Source of the DNA: Gammaproteobacteria bacterium
GTDB taxonomy: Bacteria > Pseudomonadota > Gammaproteobacteria > Pseudomonadales > M0112
Assembly (NCBI GenBank): GCA_006227085.1
Contig: SBFY01000065.1
Coordinates: 1-6,252, forward strand
DNA: 6,252 nt
Reading direction: 5' to 3'
The translations under genes were made by a program, and so were the position numbers. This document shows positions 1 to 5,442 of this stretch, piece after piece; position 1 is the stretch's first letter, and the number at the start of each line of letters is the position of its first letter. Under the pieces are notes generated by a model. It was not told the DNA's origin and searched no databases. It saw only the letters and a list, made by a program, of their open reading frames with translations.

Positions 1-452
1 ACGATGTCCACGGTACCGACCAGTGCGGTATTTACCGTGTGCTGGTTGAGATCCAGCTGCGCCAGTTGCAGGGCGCTTTCCAGCGGTGCGTGACGGCGTG
101 TGACGAATTGGCTGCGACCATGCAAGCCAAAGGTCCTGGCAATATAGAAGCAGGCTGAATTGCTGACGGTGTTGATGAAGCTGAGCGGTTTCGGCGGCAT
201 GCCGTGTTCCACCATGTCCTTCAGCACTTCCAGGGTGATTTCCAGGTCACCACGGCCAGAGCTCAAATAGACAGCGGTGTCTGCCGGCAGGGCGTGTTGT
301 TGTGTGCAACGGCCGGCACCGATCAGGGCCAGCTGGATGAAACGACCAATGCGGCGAACGTGTGCACCCGTGGCTTCTTTCACCAGTTCCTTCAATGCAG
401 GCGGTTCATCAGCAACCGCGTGATGCAAATGGCTGTGCGCGAGGATTTTCAT
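1..452 (-). CDS. Ketosynthase-like chain-length-factor protein (partial, C-terminus off the window)
   Basis: The reading frame opens with ATG at 452-450 and runs off the window edge after 150 complete codons, so only the N-terminal part of a thiolase-fold protein is visible. The start overlaps the ketosynthase stop in an ATGA arrangement (4 nt), and a GGGGTGA Shine-Dalgarno-like site lies just upstream, so translation is probably coupled. Residues about 60-150 resemble the N-terminal half of beta-ketoacyl synthases: a YLSSGRGDLE segment near 62-71, then LSFINTVSNSACFYIAR at 90-106. Aligning by eye with the neighbouring ketosynthase (GADFSFNTACTASANALWYA against GRSQFVTRRHAPLESALQLA) puts His121 where the catalytic Cys152 of the partner sits. 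Loss of the cysteine is the hallmark of chain length factors, which form heterodimers with an active ketosynthase. The inferred role is the KS partner that sets chain length. The two catalytic histidines lie beyond the edge and cannot be checked. It could instead be a diverged monofunctional ketosynthase. Confidence 0.8.
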   Translation of the reverse strand, partial: MKILAHSHLHHAVADEPPALKELVKEATGAHVRRIGRFIQLALIGAGRCTQQHALPADTAVYLSSGRGDLEITLEVLKDMVEHGMPPKPLSFINTVSNSACFYIARTFGLHGRSQFVTRRHAPLESALQLAQLDLNQHTVNTALVGTVDI

Positions 453-1603
453 ACGTCACCCCGCGCAATCACCAGTGCCGTGTTGTTGCCACCAAAGCCG
501 AAATAGTTCATCAGGTAATGACCATCTGCCAGCGGGGTTTCCTGCTGGTTCAGCACGATGCCCAGGTCGCCGTTGGCGGCGATACCTGGCGTGGCAACGC
601 AGAAGCCGGCTTCTGCCGCAGCGCAGAACAACAGCAGCTCAGTTAATCCGCAAGCGCCCAGTGTATGGCCGATAAACGGCTTGATCGCGCAGATTGGTGG
701 CAGTGTGCTGCCAAAGCGCAACAGGCCGGCGGATTCGGCTTCATCGTTCAGCAAACTGGCCGTGCCGTGGGTCTTGATTGCACGTATATCGGCAAAACCG
801 ATAGCGGCTTCCTGCAGGGCTTGTTCAATCACCGCATGCACGGTCGAACCATCGGCGTTGGCAGCGGACATGCTGTGGGTATCGCACAGATTGGCGCCGC
901 CACACAGGCGAAAGCGCGTCATGTCCTCACTGCGTCCGAGGATCATGGCACTGGCCGATTCGCCCAGTACCAAACCATCGCGTGAGGCATCAAACGGTTT
1001 CATTACCGAACGGGTCAAGAGTTCCAGCCCGTGGAAACCGAATGCAGTAATGTCATTGATCAGTTCAACACCAATCACCAGCGCATGGTCGAGTACGCCA
1101 GCGCGGATCAGGCGATCGGCATACCACAGCGCATTCGCGCTGGCGGTGCACGCGGTGTTGAAGCTGAAATCGGCGCCCTGGCAGCTGAAACGCTCGCGTA
1201 CCCAGGCCGCGAGATTGCCAAAGCTCGATGAATGCCGTAATGGCATGCCGCTGCCGTGCTGCTTGCATTCCGCGTGATAGGTCGCCTCGGAGACCGAGAT
1301 ATCAAACGACGATGATCCGATCAGCACACCCATGCGCCGTTGTTGTTCGCGTGTGAGTTGCGCGGCGTCCAGCGCCTGTGTGATCACCGCTTCCAGCACC
1401 CGGTACAGGCGCGTGTGCGTATCCGTGAGCGGGAAATCCGCCAGCAATTTATAGGGAATGGTTTCCTCGCGATCACCGATCGGGCGCACCACCGGCTGTG
1501 GGGGTGTTGGTGCCGCGCGCAGGCCATCGACATGGGCAGTGATGCCGGTGCCCAGGTGTGTGCTGATCCCGGCGCCCAGGAACACAGGGTGCGGACGTGT
1601 CAT
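449..1603 (-). CDS. Beta-ketoacyl-ACP synthase (condensing enzyme, KAS II/FabF-like)
   Basis: This 384-residue cytoplasmic enzyme should catalyse decarboxylative Claisen condensation between an acyl chain and malonyl-ACP. All expected catalytic elements are visible: nucleophile Cys152 in FNTACTASANAL, His279 in IKTHGTAS, Lys308 in CAIKPF, His313 in IGHTLGACG, and the glycine-rich C-terminal NYFGFGGNNTALV at 366-378. The N-terminal VFLGAGISTHLG at 7-18 is typical of the fold. The length is slightly short of the usual 400-415 for FabF. I chose ATG 1603-1601 because the frame upstream, up to 1687, runs through the ACP gene and has no family similarity. The start lies 7 nt after the ACP stop, with only a weak GGAA upstream, so coupling to ACP translation is likely. 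The stop overlaps the start of the chain-length-factor-like gene. The context (dedicated ACP, KS-like partner, ABC exporter) points to secondary lipid or polyene synthesis and away from housekeeping fatty-acid synthesis. Ketosynthase identity is secure; the substrate is unknown. Confidence 0.93.
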   Translation of the reverse strand: MTRPHPVFLGAGISTHLGTGITAHVDGLRAAPTPPQPVVRPIGDREETIPYKLLADFPLTDTHTRLYRVLEAVITQALDAAQLTREQQRRMGVLIGSSSFDISVSEATYHAECKQHGSGMPLRHSSSFGNLAAWVRERFSCQGADFSFNTACTASANALWYADRLIRAGVLDHALVIGVELINDITAFGFHGLELLTRSVMKPFDASRDGLVLGESASAMILGRSEDMTRFRLCGGANLCDTHSMSAANADGSTVHAVIEQALQEAAIGFADIRAIKTHGTASLLNDEAESAGLLRFGSTLPPICAIKPFIGHTLGACGLTELLLFCAAAEAGFCVATPGIAANGDLGIVLNQQETPLADGHYLMNYFGFGGNNTALVIARGDV

Positions 1604-1610
1604 GCGTCTG

Positions 1611-1874
1611 TTATTCCGGCCGGTGATGGATGATGGCATCGGCCAGGGTGTTGATCGATTGCAGGATGCGGCGTGCATCCGGGCCACCTTCGATGCGCAG
1701 GCCGTAACGGTTTTTCACCGCCATGCTGATCTGCAGGGCATCCAGCGAATCGAGATCCATGGGCCCGCCAATCAGGAATTCATCATCGGTGATTTCCGAG
1801 GGTTCCATGTCCTTGTCGCATTCTTCAATGACGAGGACTTTCAGGTCGTGTTTGAGGGTATCGAGATCGCTCAT
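1611..1874 (-). CDS. Acyl carrier protein (phosphopantetheine-binding)
   Basis: This small acidic protein of 87 residues has the usual length of a discrete ACP. The phosphopantetheine attachment serine is in DLDSLDALQ (about residue 43), followed by the helix II/III-type segment ISMAVKNRYGLRI. It would carry the acyl intermediates handled by the adjacent ketosynthase pair, after activation by a phosphopantetheinyl transferase that is not in this window. I prefer ATG 1874-1872, preceded by GGGGAG a few nt upstream. An in-frame TTG at 1892 would add six residues and overlap the permease stop, and is less likely. The gene sits 14 nt after the permease stop and 7 nt before the ketosynthase start. 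The motif GGPMDLDSLD resembles ACPs of polyene and dialkylresorcinol-type clusters more than housekeeping AcpP (which has GADSLD), but that judgement is from memory of the families. Confidence 0.92.
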   Translation of the reverse strand: MSDLDTLKHDLKVLVIEECDKDMEPSEITDDEFLIGGPMDLDSLDALQISMAVKNRYGLRIEGGPDARRILQSINTLADAIIHHRPE

Positions 1875-1888
1875 GGGCTCCCCAGGGT

Positions 1889-3037
1889 TCAAGCGCGTTG
1901 TTTGCGTGACAGCCAGCCGGCCAGTGCCACCGTGACGAGACCAAACGCCAGCAAGCTGCCGGCTTCTGGCAGTACGCTGGTCATGCTACCGTCCCGCAGG
2001 AAAATATCCAGTAATCCTTCCAGTCCCCACGCCATCGGTGAGGCCATCGACAGCTGCTGCATCGTTTCCGGCATCACGAAGCGCGGCACCATCACGCCAC
2101 CCAACGCCGCCAGAATGATATTGCCGGTGGCACCCAGTGTGGTGGCCTGGTCGGTGGTGCGTGCGACCACCGCCACCAGCAAGCCATAACCCAGCGCCGC
2201 CATGCTGATGGCACAGGACATCAGCGCCAGCCCCGCGAATGAACTGCCGAGCGTCAGGCGATCGCCCCCAAACAGGGGCACCACGAACAAGCCCACCAGG
2301 ATCATCAATACCACTTGCACCTGGTTCACCAAAAAGAACGGGATCCATTTGCCAGCGATCGGCAACCACAGCGGGATCGGCATGGTGCGCAGGCGTTTCA
2401 GCGTGCCTTGCTGGCGTTCACTGATCAAGGCATTCGATAACGGCACCACCACGAAGAACATCGCAAACACCAGCCACGCCGGCACGCTTTGCTGCACCGA
2501 ACTTGGTGCCTTGCCGCTCTCTTTGGCGGCGTGGTAGTGCACCGTCACGGCACTGTCATCGAGCAAGGTATCAGGGTCCGTGTCCGGGTCGAGGTAATTG
2601 ACGAGGTCGACGATGCGTTCACGGCCAATCGCTTCACGCACTGCGGCCACGAACAACGCCTCCACCTGCGCATTGGTGCCGGGCGCGACCGTGATGGTGG
2701 CGAGGATGCTGTCCTTGCCATCGTGCAGCTGCAGCAGGAACGCCGCCTTGTCATTGCCGAGCTGTTGTTTGTTGCTGGCATCATCGGCTGCCGGCTGCCA
2801 TTCAAATGCGGTGTTGTTGGCCAATGACTGCAAGACCGATTCCGATGCTGCGCTATGCGACTGGTCATCCACCAGCACGGTCAGGCGCACGCCGCTGCGT
2901 TCGGCGAACTGGTTCTGCAAAGCCAATGACATGATCAGGATGAACGCCATCGGCATGAGGAACAGCAACAGCAGGCCATGCACATCACGCATTAACAGGC
3001 GCAGTTCCTTGTGGATGCTGGCGAGCAGGGCGGTCAT
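1889..3037 (-). CDS. ABC-2 type transporter permease
   Basis: This 382-residue inner-membrane protein has the layout of the ABC-2 exporter permease family (ABC2_membrane_3-like). A short cytoplasmic N-terminus (KELRLLMRDVHG) is followed by TM1 at about 20-40, a large periplasmic domain at about 41-185, then about five further hydrophobic spans near 186-205, 229-256, 264-292, 300-318 and 358-376. The coupling segment ERQQGTLKRLRTMPI after TM2 is the conserved cytoplasmic motif expected to contact the ATPase. Translation starts at ATG 3037-3035, one nt past the ATPase stop, with GAGGG six nt upstream, so the two transporter subunits are probably made in equal amounts. The domain is present once, so the working unit is probably a homodimer with two copies of the ATPase. 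Its position directly before the ACP and ketosynthase genes suggests that it exports their product. That is inference from the operon, since the sequence does not show the substrate. Drug or toxic-lipid efflux is an alternative. Confidence 0.93.
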   Translation of the reverse strand: MTALLASIHKELRLLMRDVHGLLLLFLMPMAFILIMSLALQNQFAERSGVRLTVLVDDQSHSAASESVLQSLANNTAFEWQPAADDASNKQQLGNDKAAFLLQLHDGKDSILATITVAPGTNAQVEALFVAAVREAIGRERIVDLVNYLDPDTDPDTLLDDSAVTVHYHAAKESGKAPSSVQQSVPAWLVFAMFFVVVPLSNALISERQQGTLKRLRTMPIPLWLPIAGKWIPFFLVNQVQVVLMILVGLFVVPLFGGDRLTLGSSFAGLALMSCAISMAALGYGLLVAVVARTTDQATTLGATGNIILAALGGVMVPRFVMPETMQQLSMASPMAWGLEGLLDIFLRDGSMTSVLPEAGSLLAFGLVTVALAGWLSRKQRA

Positions 3038-3038
3038 C

Positions 3039-3968
3039 TCAATCCCTCAGCGCATGTTCAGTGATGGACAAGTACACATCTTCCAGCCGGTTACTGCCGT
3101 AATGCAGCTGGCGGATGCTGATGCCGTGTTCACGCAGGATGCGCTGCGCAGTTTCCAGTGACTGCGGTGACGCCAGCTCCATACGCAGTTGCTGTTGATC
3201 CATGTGCACACTGCCCAAGGCAGCGAGTGCGGCCAGCGTGGCATCACCGGGCGAGCGGTCGAGCGTGAAGCGCGCTGTGCACGCCGCATCGCGTTCCACC
3301 AGATTGGCCACGGTATCGGTCAAGAGCAGCTGGCCATGGTCAATCACCGCCAATGCATCACACAGCGATTGCACCTCTTCCATGTAATGCGAGGTGTAGA
3401 TGATGGTCATGCCGGAGTGCTGCAAATCGCGGATCGATTCGAGGATGAAGTGGCGGGACTGTGCATCAATGCCCACCGTGGGTTCATCGAGATACAGGAT
3501 ATCGGGCTGGTTCAGCAAACCGATGGCGAGGTTCAGGCGCCGCTTCACGCCGCCGGAGTATTGCGCCGATGGTTGCCCGAGCACCGGCCCCAGCGCACAC
3601 ACCTGCACGGCAAAATCGATGCGCCGTTGTTTCTCCGCACCATTGAGCCCGTACAGGCCGGCAAAGCAATCGAGGTTTTCGCGGCCCGACAGCGCCATAT
3701 AAAAGGCATAGTCCTGCGGTACGATCGCGGTGCGTTGCTTCAGCGTGTCATCCGGCAACTCCAGCCCGGCGATGCGCGCACGGCCCTGCTGCAAGGGCAG
3801 GATGCCAGTCAATATGGATAACAAAGTGGTCTTGCCGGCACCGTTCGGGCCGAGCAACCCAAAGCAACTGCCACGGGCAATCGACAACGACACACCCTGC
3901 AGCGATGGCCGTATCGCACCGGGGTAGGTGAAGGCGATGTCGGTCAGTTCAATGGCGTTGTCGGTCAT
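3039..3968 (-). CDS. ABC transporter ATP-binding protein (CcmA/DrrA-type)
   Basis: This 309-residue nucleotide-binding subunit powers the adjacent ABC-2 permease from the cytoplasmic face. All motifs are present: Walker A GPNGAGKTT at 40-48, Q-loop Gln85 in VPQDYAFY, signature YSGGVKRR at 137-144, Walker B ILYLDEPT at 157-164 with catalytic Glu162, D-loop GID at 166-168 and H-loop His194 in YTSHYMEE. The signature has Val-Lys where many transporters have Gln-Arg, as is common in the DrrA/CcmA branch. Residues 230-309 form the C-terminal extension usual in this branch and end in RLEDVYLSITEHALRD. The ATG at 3968-3966 fits the family N-terminus (IELTDIAFTYPGA), but no good Shine-Dalgarno is visible in the sequence just upstream (GACTCGTAACCACATC). 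This is the first gene of the five-gene operon. The preceding 460 bp contain only repeats, so its promoter should lie there or read-through from the methyltransferase gene must supply it. Confidence 0.95.
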   Translation of the reverse strand: MTDNAIELTDIAFTYPGAIRPSLQGVSLSIARGSCFGLLGPNGAGKTTLLSILTGILPLQQGRARIAGLELPDDTLKQRTAIVPQDYAFYMALSGRENLDCFAGLYGLNGAEKQRRIDFAVQVCALGPVLGQPSAQYSGGVKRRLNLAIGLLNQPDILYLDEPTVGIDAQSRHFILESIRDLQHSGMTIIYTSHYMEEVQSLCDALAVIDHGQLLLTDTVANLVERDAACTARFTLDRSPGDATLAALAALGSVHMDQQQLRMELASPQSLETAQRILREHGISIRQLHYGSNRLEDVYLSITEHALRD

Positions 3969-4010
3969 GATGTGGTTACGAGTCTTCTTGCGTGTTCTTG
4001 TTATGTATTC

Positions 4011-4038
4011 CTGGATCCCCGCCTTCGCGGGGATGACG
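4011..4038. repeat. REP-like palindrome, copy 1
   Basis: A perfect 8-bp stem ATCCCCGC (4015-4022) and GCGGGGAT (4027-4034) flanks a CTTC loop, with CTGG on one side and GACG on the other. It is the inverted counterpart of the copy at 4145-4171, differing by a compensated C/T change in the stem. It lies in the presumed leader of the ABC ATPase gene, 47 nt from its ATG. Palindromes of this form (compare the ATTCCC...GGGAAT pattern of neisserial dRS3 repeats) are dispersed in many proteobacterial genomes; homology to any named family is not established here. Confidence 0.85.
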
Positions 4039-4110
4039 GAAATTAATTATTGTTTGCGAGCATTCTCTATGGGTTCCCGATGATTAATGCTTCATCTCCG
4101 TTTCTCTCGT

Positions 4111-4155
4111 TAATCCCGCTTCCTCTGTCATTCCCGCTTCCTCTGTCATTCCCGC
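4111..4155. repeat. 18-bp tandem repeat (about 2.5 copies)
   Basis: Unit 1 TAATCCCGCTTCCTCTGT (4111-4128), unit 2 CATTCCCGCTTCCTCTGT (4129-4146) and a partial third unit CATTCCCGC (4147-4155). Units 1 and 2 differ at two bases. The last partial unit is also the left arm of the palindrome at 4145-4171, so the array looks like slippage or recombination products of one palindrome arm. Confidence 0.85.
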
Positions 4156-4171
4156 GAAGGCGGGAATCCAG
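4145..4171. repeat. REP-like palindrome, copy 2 (inverted relative to copy 1)
   Basis: Stem ATTCCCGC (4148-4155) and GCGGGAAT (4160-4167) with a GAAG loop, flanked by GTC on the left and CCAG on the right. Read on the opposite strand it matches the copy at 4011-4038. The stem change (T:A for C:G) is compensated on both arms, so the structure is kept. Together with the copy at 4222-4247 it makes a pair of opposed repeats about 103 bp across. Confidence 0.85.
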
Positions 4172-4221
4172 TATTTGAAAAAGCGGGCAGCGAAGCGGGA
4201 GTCATCCTGCGCTGCCAGGCA

Positions 4222-4247
4222 GATCCCCGATCGCAGTCGGGGATGAC
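4222..4247. repeat. REP-like palindrome, copy 3 (variant loop)
   Basis: Stem ATCCCCGA (4223-4230) and TCGGGGAT (4237-4244) around the loop TCGCAG, ending in GAC as in copy 1 and in the same orientation as copy 1. A separate GTCATCC at 4201-4207 can pair with GGATGAC at 4241-4247, giving an alternative larger fold over 4201-4247. Confidence 0.75.
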
Positions 4248-4330
4248 GAAACCAACTATTTTTCGCGCTCGATTCCTCACGCGTTATTCCTGCACTTCCT
4301 CATCCAGACTGGCTGCCCCCCCCTTGACGG

Positions 4331-4418
4331 GCTCCCTTCGACGGGCTCAGGGAGCAGTGAGTGCTTGTGCGGTGCTTTCCGTTCCCTGAGTAGCGCCGCA
4401 GGCGCGTATCGAAGGGAA
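4331..4418. repeat. Paired-hairpin repeat element just downstream of the methyltransferase gene
   Basis: Two hairpins lie head to head. The first has stem GCTCCC (4331-4336) and GGGAGC (4350-4355) enclosing TTCGACGGGCTCA. The second has TTCCCT (4382-4387) and AGGGAA (4413-4418) outside, with an inner GCGCC/GGCGC stem (4393-4397 with 4401-4405). The outer ends carry the inverted pair TCCCTTCGA (4333-4341) and TCGAAGGGA (4409-4417), and CTCAGGGA (4347-4353 region) recurs inverted as TCCCTGAG (4383-4390). This mirrored layout is typical of dispersed REP-pair elements. It begins 12 bp beyond the methyltransferase stop and might protect the 3' end of that transcript; no U-tract follows. Confidence 0.7.
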
Positions 4419-4430
4419 TGCCGCAACAGC

Positions 4431-5273
4431 CTAAACCTTCCTCGCCAGTATATGCCGCATCGGCATGCCGATGGCGTCTTCTTCCAATACCATGCCGTGG
4501 CGGGCAAACAGCGCAGCGAGGTCGAGCTTGTGCCAGGCCATCAGGAACGGCTCGTGCACAAAGCGCGCCAGCCAGTAGAAATACAGCCCCTGCCAACCGT
4601 GTTCGCGCCACAGCTGGCCGGCACCCCGGGTGGCTTGTAGTGGTGACGGTTCGCAGATGGCCAGCATGCCGCCCGGCTTGAGGATGCGGGCGCACTCGGC
4701 CACCGCCTGTTCCAGGTATTTGGGCGGCATCTCATGGAATAAAAAGCAGGCAGTAATGCCATCAAAGCGCTGGTCGGCAAAACCGCTGCGCTCGATCACA
4801 CCATGCGTGAAGTGCACCTGCGGCCAATCGGTGCCGGCGTGCTGCAGCAAATACGGTGACGGGTCGATGCCCCACACATCGCGCACCCCGCGCGCCCGCA
4901 ACTGGCCACACAAGTGGCCGCCACCGCAGCCGGCATCAAGCACACTGGCCATGCCGGCAAAGCGTTCGGCCATCAGCTCGTGTGCACGGTGGATGTGGTT
5001 CAGCATCACCCGGTTGAAGCCGGTGATGTAACCGCGGGTAAAGCGGCGTGAATAATTGCCGTTCGGCAGGTTATGGAATTCCTGCAGGATGTATTTCGGG
5101 ATGGCATCCGCACCCGGCAAACCCTCCGGCAGCAACACCGGGATGCGCTCACCGCCCGTCACATGGCGGATGAAGCGCCACAAATCGCGCGGGTGCCACA
5201 GGCGCAGGCTGTCCGGCCAGGTATCCGGCAGCGCGAGGCTTGCCCAGTCCGGGGCAGGCGGGTCATTGGTCAT
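4431..5273 (-). CDS. Class I SAM-dependent methyltransferase
   Basis: This is a 280-residue cytoplasmic methyltransferase of the Methyltransf_11/25 type. The SAM-binding core shows motif I VLDAGCGGGHLCG at 111-123, the acidic motif II residue Asp137 in WGIDPSPYLL, a motif IV-like region FDGITACFLFHEMPP at 170-184, and the post-motif ILKPGGMLAICEPSP at 197-211. An N-terminal segment of about 100 residues precedes the core (LWHPRDLWRFIRHVTG, then NGNYSRRFTRGYITGFN) and may form the substrate pocket. A C-terminal aromatic-rich segment (GLYFYWLARFVHEPF, 229-243) follows. I prefer ATG 5273-5271; the frame stays open to a GTG at 5378, but those extra 35 codons look non-coding and cross a promoter-like AT-rich patch. 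The Shine-Dalgarno (GGTGGAAG, about 14 nt upstream) is poor. Substrate is unknown: a product of the downstream ketosynthase operon is possible, but 460 bp of repeats separate them. UbiE-like or small-molecule methylation are alternatives. Confidence 0.9.
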   Translation of the reverse strand: MTNDPPAPDWASLALPDTWPDSLRLWHPRDLWRFIRHVTGGERIPVLLPEGLPGADAIPKYILQEFHNLPNGNYSRRFTRGYITGFNRVMLNHIHRAHELMAERFAGMASVLDAGCGGGHLCGQLRARGVRDVWGIDPSPYLLQHAGTDWPQVHFTHGVIERSGFADQRFDGITACFLFHEMPPKYLEQAVAECARILKPGGMLAICEPSPLQATRGAGQLWREHGWQGLYFYWLARFVHEPFLMAWHKLDLAALFARHGMVLEEDAIGMPMRHILARKV

Positions 5274-5318
5274 GCGAGTGTTTGCGTCTTCCACCGTGGC
5301 TGCTTTCTTTGCTCTTTC

Positions 5319-5353
5319 TTTATATAGAGACGGATGCGATCCGGGTTTGCCAA
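5319..5353 (-). promoter_or_regulatory. Possible weak promoter for the methyltransferase gene
   Basis: On the minus strand TTGGCA (5353-5348) precedes an AT-rich TATATAAA (5326-5319). The spacing to TATATA is 21 nt, longer than the sigma-70 optimum, so this is only a candidate. It lies between the terminator-like hairpin at 5405-5436 and the chosen start at 5273, where a promoter would be expected. Confidence 0.25.
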
Positions 5354-5404
5354 AACCGCCAGCAAACCGGGAATGCACAGCCCGGGGGCGGGATCAGGGA
5401 AATC

Positions 5405-5436
5405 GACCACCCGGCAGGTCCCGCCGCCGGGTGGTC
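5405..5436 (-). terminator. Probable intrinsic terminator of the HEAT-repeat gene
   Basis: A perfect 11-bp GC-rich stem pairs GACCACCCGGC (5405-5415) with GCCGGGTGGTC (5426-5436) around a 10-nt loop. It starts 6 nt past the stop codon of the exported HEAT-like protein. On the minus-strand transcript the stem is followed by GATTTCCC, so the U-tract is short (three U), which makes termination plausible but not certain. The methyltransferase gene lies beyond it, so the two genes are probably separate transcription units. Confidence 0.65.
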
Positions 5437-5442
5437 ACAGGG

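Larger units (their letters stand above)
3969..4430. other. Repeat-rich intergenic region between methyltransferase and transporter operon
   Basis: This 462-bp stretch holds no credible gene: the short frames crossing it lack family features, ribosome sites and codon coherence. It contains three related palindromes (4011-4038, 4145-4171, 4222-4247), an 18-bp tandem repeat (4111-4155), a further 7-bp hairpin GGCAGCG/CGCTGCC (4186-4192 with 4210-4216), a C8 run (4316-4323), and a pair of larger hairpins next to the methyltransferase stop (4331-4418). An AT-rich patch at 4039-4054 (AATTAATTATTG on the plus strand) is the most promoter-like piece for the transporter operon. I could not find a convincing -35/-10 pair, so no promoter is called. 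None of the hairpins is followed by a run of U on the minus-strand transcript, so a classical terminator for the methyltransferase gene is not evident. Confidence 0.8.

Noticed and set aside
558..1277. Plus-strand open frame of 239 codons within the ketosynthase gene
   Set aside because: It is a shadow of the ketosynthase, whose Cys-His-Lys-His residues are all in the minus-strand frame.
1458..2189. Plus-strand open frame of 243 codons across the KS, ACP and permease genes
   Set aside because: It crosses three genes with clear catalytic or topological signatures on the other strand and its translation has no family features.
4011..4171. Insertion sequence bounded by the inverted palindromes at 4011-4038 and 4145-4171
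   Set aside because: The 160-bp interval has no transposase frame and no target-site duplication that I can see; REP-like dispersal is the simpler reading.
4011..4247. CRISPR array
   Set aside because: The repeated units are palindromes in alternating orientation with unequal spacing, and the tandem units abut without spacers; no cas genes are present.
4316..4323. C8 homopolymer as a phase-variation tract
   Set aside because: It is intergenic, not within a reading frame or between promoter elements that I can identify, so there is no support for a switching role.
4277..4507. Minus-strand frame in the repeat region possibly encoding a small protein
   Set aside because: It begins inside the methyltransferase gene in another frame and continues through hairpin repeats; no start signal or protein-like composition.
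5274..5378. N-terminal extension of the methyltransferase from a GTG at 5378
   Set aside because: The added 35 residues are low in family-like character and cover the only promoter-like AT-rich patch; the ATG at 5273 gives a normal family length.
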